DNA from: JBOGGN01 sp050744165 | GTDB lineage: Bacteria; Actinomycetota; Acidimicrobiia; Acidimicrobiales; Palsa-688 | DNA: 15,078 bases | Assembly (NCBI GenBank): GCA_050744165.1 | Contig: JBOGGN010000268.1 | Coordinates: 1 to 15,078 of the forward strand | Reading direction: 5' to 3' | In this document: piece after piece, positions 7,493 through 14,300 of the stretch | Position numbering within the stretch: position 1 is the first letter of the stretch | How the letters are laid out: each line of letters begins with the position of its first letter | Made by a program: the position numbers and the translations under genes | Notes under the pieces: generated by a model | What the model was told of the DNA's origin: nothing | Seen by the model: the letters and a program-made list of their open reading frames with translations, nothing else | Database searches by the model: none

Positions 7493-9126
7493 AAGGGGCG
7501 GGGAAAAGGGCGGCCGGCACGGCGACGCTCGTCCTCGTCGCCGCATCGGCGGGCACATGGCTCACGTTCTCCGCCCCGCCCGGCTCCCGGGCCGCCGCCG
7601 CCACTTCGGCCCCTGCCCTGGCCACAGTCGTCCGCCAGTCCCTCTCCTCTCAGCTGGATGTCTCCGGGACCCTGGGCTACTCGGGGCAGTACTCGGTGAT
7701 GTACCCGACCTCGGGCTCGAGCACATCCGGGACCGGGACCGGGACGTCCGGCTCCGGGACGGGGACGTCGGGGACCGGGACGGGAACATCGGGATCGGGT
7801 TTGTCCGATACCGAGTCGGGGGGATCGCCTCACAGCGGGACAGGGTCGCCGACCGGAAAATCGTCCTGCCCCCGCTCGGGGACCGCGTCGCCGTCCACAT
7901 CGACCACCACGACCGTCCCACCGACGACCACCACATCGACCACCACGACCGTCCCACCGACGACCACCATGACGGTCCCCCGACCGGCGACCACGACCAC
8001 CCTCGCACCAACAACGACCACGCTGCCCACCATGTCGACGGGGACCGTGACCGGGCCGGCGTCGACAACCACCACGTCGGTGCCCACCGGATCGAGCGAC
8101 GCGGTCACACCGACATCGACCACGAGCCCTTCCGGCAGCTCGCCGGGCGGGTCCACCGGGTGCCCGGCTCCGTTGACCAGACCCATCACCGCCCCACCGC
8201 AGAAGGCAGCCGCGACCACGACCACCGCGGCCGAGCCGGCTGCTTCGTCGACGCTCAAGGCTGCGTCCAGCCCACGCGCCGACGCCGGCTCGAGCGGCAC
8301 CTTTACCGCCCTCCCCGCACCCGGCCAGGTGGTGAACCCCGGACAGGCGGTGTACTCGGTCGACGGTGTGGCGACGGTCCTGCTGCCCGGCACCCTGCCC
8401 GCCTGGCGGGACCTGTCCGTCGGTGTGACAGGCGTCGACGTGACCCAGTTGAACGCCGACCTGGTCGCCCTCGGCGATGCCACCGCGGCGGAGCTGAGCC
8501 CCACCAGCGATGTGTTCAGCACCGCCACTGCGACCGCAGTCAAGGCGATGCAAGCCAACCTGGGCGATCCCCAGACCGGCATCCTGACCTTCGGTCAGGT
8601 CGTGTTCCTGCCCACCCCGCTGCGGGTCACCGCCATTGCGGCGACGATCGGCAGCGCGGCCACCGGCGGTCAGGTCATCAGTGGGACCTCCACCACTCGC
8701 CAGATCACTTTCGGCCTGCCGGCGGCACAGCTGACCGAGATCAAGGTCGGCGACGCCGTCACGGTCACCCTGCCCGACCAGTCGACGACGGCCGGCACGG
8801 TCTCGTCCGTCGGCACCACGACCAATACCGACAGCCCGCCGGCGGTGACCGTCGAGGTGGCCCCGACCGACCCGGCTGCGACGCGCACCGCCGACCAAGG
8901 GACGGTCAGCCTGGCCGTCACCACCGGTGTCGAATCCTCGATCCTGGCCCTGCCGGTGGCTGCCCTGAGCGCCACCACCGACGGCCATCCGGCGGTGTCG
9001 GTCACGGGGGCCGGGGGCACCCGGCTGGTGCCCGTGACGGTCGGGCTGTTCGATGACGCTGACGGGCTGATCGAGGTCACCGGGCCCGGCTTGTCGGCCG
9101 GCGACCAAGTCGTCATCCCCGGCTGA
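7489..9126 (+). CDS. HlyD/MacA-like adaptor with long Ser/Thr-rich insert (adaptor 2)
   Basis: The product is 545 residues. A basic start and a hydrophobic stretch at about 11-28 act as anchor or signal. Residues 44-72 (LATVVRQSLSSQLDVSGTL and on) match adaptor 1 at about 85-112. From about 269 it matches again: GTFTALPAPGQVVNPGQ, then SVGVTGVDVTQLNADL, the PG_binding_1-like domain (about 309-372), and C-terminal beta domains ending LSAGDQVVIPG. Between the halves lie about 195 residues (about 74-268) absent from adaptor 1: GTGTSGSG-type repeats (about 81-104), then Thr/Pro runs (TTTTVPPTTTT, doubled) and two cysteines (C127, C225). It starts with an ATGA overlap on the permease stop. The insert is in frame and bounded by conserved sequence, so it is part of the protein and not a frame error. 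Low-complexity Ser/Thr/Pro stretches often act as wall-spanning or glycosylated stalks in actinobacteria, which is an inference here. Confidence 0.87.
   Translation: MKGAGKRAAGTATLVLVAASAGTWLTFSAPPGSRAAAATSAPALATVVRQSLSSQLDVSGTLGYSGQYSVMYPTSGSSTSGTGTGTSGSGTGTSGTGTGTSGSGLSDTESGGSPHSGTGSPTGKSSCPRSGTASPSTSTTTTVPPTTTTSTTTTVPPTTTMTVPRPATTTTLAPTTTTLPTMSTGTVTGPASTTTTSVPTGSSDAVTPTSTTSPSGSSPGGSTGCPAPLTRPITAPPQKAAATTTTAAEPAASSTLKAASSPRADAGSSGTFTALPAPGQVVNPGQAVYSVDGVATVLLPGTLPAWRDLSVGVTGVDVTQLNADLVALGDATAAELSPTSDVFSTATATAVKAMQANLGDPQTGILTFGQVVFLPTPLRVTAIAATIGSAATGGQVISGTSTTRQITFGLPAAQLTEIKVGDAVTVTLPDQSTTAGTVSSVGTTTNTDSPPAVTVEVAPTDPAATRTADQGTVSLAVTTGVESSILALPVAALSATTDGHPAVSVTGAGGTRLVPVTVGLFDDADGLIEVTGPGLSAGDQVVIPG
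7895..7966 (+). repeat. 36-bp perfect tandem duplication inside adaptor 2
   Basis: The unit beginning CCACATCGACCACCACGACC at 7895 is repeated exactly at 7931, giving two perfect 36-bp copies with partial continuation to about 7969. It encodes 12-residue Thr/Pro-rich units (STTTTVPPTTTT). Being a multiple of three, copy-number change would lengthen or shorten the stalk without breaking the frame. Confidence 0.85.
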
Positions 9127-9278
9127 GCACCGGGCCACGGAGTATCGGGCCACGACATTCGGGCCCGCCCGACCCTGCCCGAGGATCGGCCCCCAAGGGC
9201 CCGTGGGTTCGGGCCGGCGAGGTCGGCACGATCCACGACCAGCAGCGTCCGATGGGATGGATGGCGGTCGCCTGGTGA
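9127..9278. other. Convergent spacer with a weak hairpin
   Basis: This 152-bp stretch separates the end of the exporter operon from the end of the HNH gene, which runs toward it. A short stem, GGCCC (9188-9192) with GGGCC (9197-9201) around a CCAA loop, is the only local hairpin I could see, and TTCGGGCC occurs twice. There is no T-run on either strand, so a classical intrinsic terminator is not supported. No gene is visible. Confidence 0.3.
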
Positions 9279-11006
9279 TCACCGTCCACCGGCCGCATGC
9301 TCGGGTTGGTGGTGTTTGGGGTGTCGGGGGTCGTCGGGTGGGACGAAGGGTCGTTTGCCGGTGCCGTTGACGAGGGCCCAGCCAAAGCGGGTTTTGAGGG
9401 CGTGGTGGTGGTGGCAGAGAGCGTCGAGCCAGTCGGTGAGGGTGATGTGGGTGTCGGCCCAGTCGATGCGGTGGTCTTTTTCGAGGCGGGCGGTGGCGGG
9501 GCAGCCTTGGGCGGCGCAGGTGGGGTAGAGCCATTCCAGGACCGTCTTTTGGTAGGCGGTGGGTTGGCGGCCGAGGTGGGCGACGCCGATGACGCGTTTG
9601 GCTTTGGTGAACACGGCGGCGACGAAGGGGTCGGAGTGTTTGATGAGGTCGTGGAGGGCGGTGACGGCGATGGGGCCGTAGCCGACGAGGTCGCAGATGT
9701 CGCCCGGGAGGGTGCTGCCGCGTAGGAAGGCGTCGAGGTCGACGCGGATGATGAGTTTGGTGGGGGCTCCGGTGCGGGGCCGGGGCCGGGCAGGGCCCCG
9801 TTTCGCGCCGCGGCGTCCGCGGCCAGCGACAGGCGGGGTGGGTGAGCGGCCAGCGACAGGTGGGGGCCGCCCAGGCCCGGTCGGCGGCCCCGTGGGACCG
9901 GCGGGGTCGATGCGGTGGTCTTGTCCGGTGGCGGGGTGGTCGTCGGCGTGTAGGCCAAGATCGAGGGTGGCGGCAACGGGGGCGCCAGCCGGTGGTGGGC
10001 TGGCACTGTCCGGTGTGCCAACGCTCCCGGTGGGGCAGGCGCGGCCGCTGGGCTCGGGGTCGGCGGTCTGGTCAGGACGACCGGGTGTGTCGCCGGGAAC
10101 CGGGCGGGGTGCGGTGCTGGCGCCTTCGAGGGCGGTAGCGCCGCCGCCGCGGTCGACGTCGGGGACGGTGGTGCTGGCGCCGGGGACGGTGGTGCCGCCG
10201 CCGTTGGGGGTGGTGGCGTCGCCGGCGGGGCGGACGTCGGCAACAGTGGCGTCCCCTTCGGGGTCGGGGACCTCGCCGTTGGCAGTGGTGGGGGTGCTGT
10301 TGGCGGTGGTGCAGTAGTTGATGAGGGCGTCGAAGCGGTAGGCGTCGGGGTGTTCGCGCCGGCCCTCTCGTCGGGCCTGGTCGAACTGGGCGTCAGCCAG
10401 GGGTTGGAGGAAGGAGGCGACTTGGGCGATATCTTCGGGGTTGCCGTTGCCGGAGATGTGGGCTTCGCCTTCGGGGTCGGTCCACCAGCGCAGCCGGCGG
10501 CGGCGGTGGATCTGCCGGCGGCGTTCCTCTCGGTCGACGACGTCGGCTTTGGCTTCGCCGCATTGCTGTTTGAGCTCGACCAGCGAACCGCCGGCGGCGG
10601 CGGTGTCGAGCAGTTTGGGGGCGGCGGCGGGGTTCGTGTTGGCGGCGTCGGCGATGACGCCGGCCTGGGCTGGGGAGAGGCGGCCGTCGAGGGCGGCGGC
10701 GGCGACGGCCGGCTGGTTGTCGAGGTTTTCGCCTCGGGTGAGGGTGCTGATGGCATCGCCGACGGTGGTTCCGGTCTGTTGGGCCAGTTGTTCGGCGGCG
10801 GAGCGGTGGCCGCGGCGGCGAAAGCCGCCGGCTTGGGCGGCCCGGTTGGCGGCCAGGGCTTTGAGGGTGGCGGCGATGTTCTCGATGGTGGCCGCCTTTT
10901 TGACCACCAGGGCGGCTTGGGCGGTGGGCAGGGCGTCGGAGTCGAAGCTGGCGGCGAGCGCCCGCAGTCGGGCCTCGACAGCCTCCAACTCGACCATGTC
11001 GAACAT
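9279..11006 (-). CDS. DUF222 / HNH endonuclease domain protein (13E12-repeat-like)
   Basis: From ATG at 11006 the product is 575 residues. The N-terminal part (about 1-235) is the helical, Ala-rich DUF222 region, with LDGRLSPAQAGVIADAA typical of the family. A Pro/Gly/Thr-rich low-complexity linker runs about 236-415. The C-terminal part resumes with LIIRVDLDAFLRG and ends in an HNH nuclease: the C-x4-C pair (TCAAQGCPAT), DHRIDW (about 511-516) and LCHHHHALKT (about 530-539), the ββα-metal motif with its zinc ligands. The family is abundant and multicopy in actinobacteria (the M. tuberculosis 13E12 repeat is a member); its job is unclear, with a DNA-acting or mobile role often proposed. MFDMVELEAVEARL at the start and a LexA-like box over the ATG support 11006 over the alternative ATG at 11036. 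No ribosome binding site is evident, so the message may be leaderless. It is convergent with the exporter operon. Confidence 0.9.
   Translation of the reverse strand: MFDMVELEAVEARLRALAASFDSDALPTAQAALVVKKAATIENIAATLKALAANRAAQAGGFRRRGHRSAAEQLAQQTGTTVGDAISTLTRGENLDNQPAVAAAALDGRLSPAQAGVIADAANTNPAAAPKLLDTAAAGGSLVELKQQCGEAKADVVDREERRRQIHRRRRLRWWTDPEGEAHISGNGNPEDIAQVASFLQPLADAQFDQARREGRREHPDAYRFDALINYCTTANSTPTTANGEVPDPEGDATVADVRPAGDATTPNGGGTTVPGASTTVPDVDRGGGATALEGASTAPRPVPGDTPGRPDQTADPEPSGRACPTGSVGTPDSASPPPAGAPVAATLDLGLHADDHPATGQDHRIDPAGPTGPPTGPGRPPPVAGRSPTPPVAGRGRRGAKRGPARPRPRTGAPTKLIIRVDLDAFLRGSTLPGDICDLVGYGPIAVTALHDLIKHSDPFVAAVFTKAKRVIGVAHLGRQPTAYQKTVLEWLYPTCAAQGCPATARLEKDHRIDWADTHITLTDWLDALCHHHHALKTRFGWALVNGTGKRPFVPPDDPRHPKHHQPEHAAGGR
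9819..9864 (+). repeat. Imperfect 19-bp direct repeat in the HNH linker
   Basis: GCGGCCAGCGACAGG followed by C/TGGG occurs at 9819-9837 and 9846-9864, identical except one base, with a 27-bp period. On the minus strand it encodes the repeated PPVAGR element (PPPVAGRSPTPPVAGRG) in the low-complexity linker. The period is a multiple of three. Confidence 0.7.
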
Positions 11007-11014
11007 GTGTACGA
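10999..11014. promoter_or_regulatory. LexA (SOS) box-like palindrome over the HNH start codon
   Basis: TCGAACATGTGTACGA matches the actinobacterial LexA consensus TCGAACnnnnGTTCGA at 11 of 12 defined positions; the mismatch is A for T in the second half. On the minus strand the perfect half-site GTTCGA follows directly from ATG-TTC-GA, the first codons (Met-Phe-Asp) of the HNH protein. The operator therefore sits on the start codon, which suits repression of a leaderless transcript. M. tuberculosis 13E12 genes are reported members of the LexA regulon, which supports the reading. Binding itself is inferred. Confidence 0.65.
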
Positions 11015-11313
11015 GTCTACGACGGGGGTGTGACATCCAAGTTCTTCGCCCAGTGGATCGCGATCAGGCCGCCGCGATACCGCACGACGTGCCCACTCTT
11101 CTTGACAAATCTGACGGCGGCCAGCGCTAGGCCACCGTCCATGTGCTGTTTTGGCGGTGAACTCGGCGACGCCATCATCGTGGGGCACGAAGGGCTAGTC
11201 ATCGCGCGGCCCAAGAAATGGCCAATTCGAGCCATGCGCCTCGGCCGACGACATGCCGATAGTGCATTTGGCAGATGACGAAGCCGAGGCTCGGCGGAAG
11301 GGAAACGACCGGG
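11015..11313. other. Divergent intergenic region between HNH gene and sedolisin
   Basis: About 300 bp with no convincing gene. GC is roughly 62% by hand count over 11041-11280, lower than the flanking genes. A TTGACA occurs at 11102-11107 on the plus strand but has no good -10 at the right spacing. A 41-codon minus-strand frame (11142-11017, ending VRFVKKSGHVVRY... NLDVTPPS) is open but lacks a ribosome binding site; it could be a degraded gene end. The stretch must hold the sedolisin promoter and the 5' region of the HNH gene. I see no RNA gene in it. Confidence 0.5.
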
Positions 11314-14300
11314 GTGCTTCGCCAAGCCCGCACCTACGCCACCGGGGTCGCGACCCTCGTGGTCATTGCCGTCCTCGGCCTGCCCGCCGTTCCGGCTGCC
11401 GCCCAAGCGACGGCCGCCGCCCCAATCGATCCCACCACGGCCATCGGCAAGGCGCCGACCCTGCCCTCCGGCGCCACTCGGAAGAGGCCGCTGCCGCCCT
11501 CGACCTCCCTCCGTCTCACCGTCATCTTGAATCCCAGCCACCCCGATGGCCTGGCGGCACTGGCCCGGGACGTGTCCACCCCGGGCTCTCCCCAGTACCA
11601 CCACTACCTGGCCCCGGGCCAGTTCGCCCGCGCCTACGCACCGGCGGCGAAGACGATCGGCGCGGTCCGCAACCAGCTCACCCGCCTGGGCCTGCACCTC
11701 GGCCCAACCTCCGCCAACGGCCTTTCCATCCCGGTCACGACGACCGCTGGGGTGGCCGCAGCCGCATTCGGCGTCACCCTCGTCGACGTCGGCCTGCCCG
11801 ACGGCCAGCCCGCCTACGCCAACACCGACGCTCCCCGCATCACCACGGCGCTCGCCCCCGACATCGCCGGCGTCCTGGGCTTGGACAGCCTCTCACCCGA
11901 GGTCTCCCAGCTTGTCGTGCCACCCGCACCGGCCCACCGGCCGGCCACGCCGGCGACCCCCCCGGCCACCCGGCCATCGCCCACCCAACCGTCGGCCGCG
12001 CCCAAGGCCGTTGTCCCCGGGCAGACCCCGCCAGCTGTGGCTTCCACCGGCCCCCAACCTTGTGCCGCCGCCACTGCCGGCGCCTCCGCCTACGGTGCCT
12101 ACACCTCCGATCAGCTCGCCCAGGCTTACGACTTCGGGGGCCTGTATGGCCAGGGCACCATGGGGGCGGGCGTGACGGTCGCCTTGGTGGAGCTCGCAAA
12201 CTTCAATCCGAGCGACATCGCCACGTTCCAAACCTGTTTCGGCACCTCAGCCCAGGTCAACACTGTCAACGTCGACGGGGGGAACCCCGCCACCGGCGGT
12301 ATCGACTCGGTGGAGGTCGAGCTCGACATCGAGGACGTGATCGGCCTCGCCCCCCAGGCGGTCGTCGAGCCGTACATCGCCGAGAACAGCTTCTCCGAGC
12401 TGTACGACCTCTACAACAAGATCGTCAGCGACGACAACGCCAAGGTGGTCAGCGCCAGCTGGGCCCAGTGCGAGTCGCTGCAGCCCTCAGGGTTCGCGGC
12501 GGAGGAGAACACGCTGTTCGAGCAGGCCGCCGTCCAGGGGCAAAGCATCTTTGCCGCTGCCGGGGACAACGGCTCCACCGCGTGCCTGGGCAGCCAAGAC
12601 CTCGCCGTCTTGGACCCTGCCTCGAACCCGCTGGTGACCGGCGTCGGAGGCACCACGCTCGAGACTGCCTCGGCACCGCCGACCGAGGTCACCTGGAACA
12701 ACGGCTACAACAGTGGTGGCGGCGGGATCAGCGCCAACTGGCAGATGGCAGCCGGCCAGCAGGGCCCAGGGGTCGACAACGCCTACTCGACGGGGCCGGT
12801 CTGCGGCGCCCCGCTCGGGGCACTGTGCCGGGAGGTCCCCGACGTGTCAGCCTCCGCCGACCAATACCACGGCTACGCGATCTACTACACCGGCACCGGG
12901 CTGTACTCGTCAGGGTGGCAGGCGGTGGGCGGCACCAGCGCCGCCGCCCCGCTGTGGGCCGCCTTTGCCGCCCTGTCAGACCAAAGCTGCTCCTGCGCCC
13001 TCGGCGACCTGAACCCGGCGCTGTACGACATCGCTGCGCGCGAGAGCGGCGGCTTCAACGACATCACCGTCGGCAACAACGACGTCTACCGGATCAACGG
13101 CGGCGCATACCCGTCGACACTTGACTACGACCAGGCCACGGGCCTTGGCACGCCGGACGGCTCCACCCTCTCGACCCAACTGGCAGCAGTGGCCACCGAC
13201 GCCGGCGAGGCGCCGCTGTTCACCGCCGACATCCCGCCTGCAACCATCGGGTCCGGGATCGCGTTCGGCTACACCTTCGCGGCGCTCGGGAAGCCCGCGG
13301 CAGCCTTCGCCGTTGCCAGCGGCACCCTGCCGTCCGGGCTGACCCTCAACGCCGCAACGGGCCTGCTCTCGGGAACGCCGACGGCGATCGGCAGTTACCA
13401 CTTCACCCTGACCGCCACCAACGGCGCCGGCCCGCCGGCATCGAGCCCTCCGCTGGCCATCGCCGTCGTCGACTTAGTCGCGCCGGCGCTCACGAGCCCG
13501 AACACCGCCACGTTCCTGGCCGGTCAGCAGGGGAGTTTCACCGTTACGGCCACCGGTACCCCGACACCTGCAATACGGGAGATCGGCCCAATGCCTGTGG
13601 GCATCTCCCTCGTCAACAACGGCAACGGCACCGCCATCTTGAGCGGCGCGTCAACTCGGGGAACAAGTGTCGCGTTCAAGGTCACCGCGTCCAACGGCAC
13701 GACCGTGTCGCAGAACTTCACGCTCGTCATCGCTTCCCCGCCCACGTTCACGGCCGACACCCCAGCCGCGGCATCGCTGGGATTGCCGTACGGCTACGCC
13801 TTCGCCACCTCCGGGTCCCCACCACCGACGTTCACCGTGGGCAGCGGCGCCCTCCCGCCGGGCCTCCAGCTCACAGGAGACGGCGGGTTGTGGGGCACGC
13901 CGACGGCGGATGGCCAGTACAGCTTCACCTTGGTCGCCAACAACGGTGTCGGACCGCCGATGACGACCCCTGCGCTGTCGGTCGCGGTGACTACGCCGGT
14001 GCCGGGGACCTTCTTTTCCGTCGCCGGGAAGGGCATCAGCTACGGCTCGGGCGTGGCTGGCGACGGCGGGCCGGCCGAGCTGGCCCTCATGGGCGGCCCG
14101 AGCGCCATGGCGATCGACGGCGCCGGCAATCTCTACGTCGCTGACATCCTGGACAACCGGGTCCGCAAGATCACGCCCGCCGGGATCGTCACCGATTTCG
14201 CCGGGAGCCCAACCGGCGTGGCGGGCAACTCCGGCGACGGCGGGCTAGCCACCAGTGCCCTCCTCAAGGGCCCCATGGGCGTGGCGGTCGACAGCGTGGG

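Noticed and set aside
9188..9201. GGCCC-CCAA-GGGCC hairpin as a terminator
   Set aside because: Only a 5-bp stem and no T-run; too weak to call.
7339..9534. 731-codon minus-strand open frame opposite adaptor 2
   Set aside because: Arg/Gly-rich translation without domains; a by-product of high GC opposite a gene with clear homology to its paralogue.
11102..11107. TTGACA as a -35 element for the sedolisin gene
   Set aside because: No acceptable -10 at 16-18 bp, and it is over 150 bp from the start codon.
11017..11142. 41-codon minus-strand frame ending just upstream of the HNH start
   Set aside because: Protein-like composition near its end, but no ribosome binding site, very short, and no recognisable family; kept only as a note on the intergenic region.
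9113..11188. 691-codon minus-strand frame overlapping the HNH gene
   Set aside because: Pro/Ser/Thr-rich out-of-frame translation; the overlapping frame has DUF222 and HNH motifs.
11253..13124. 623-codon plus-strand frame overlapping the sedolisin
   Set aside because: Arg/Pro-rich with no motifs, whereas the overlapping frame has the complete S53 catalytic set.
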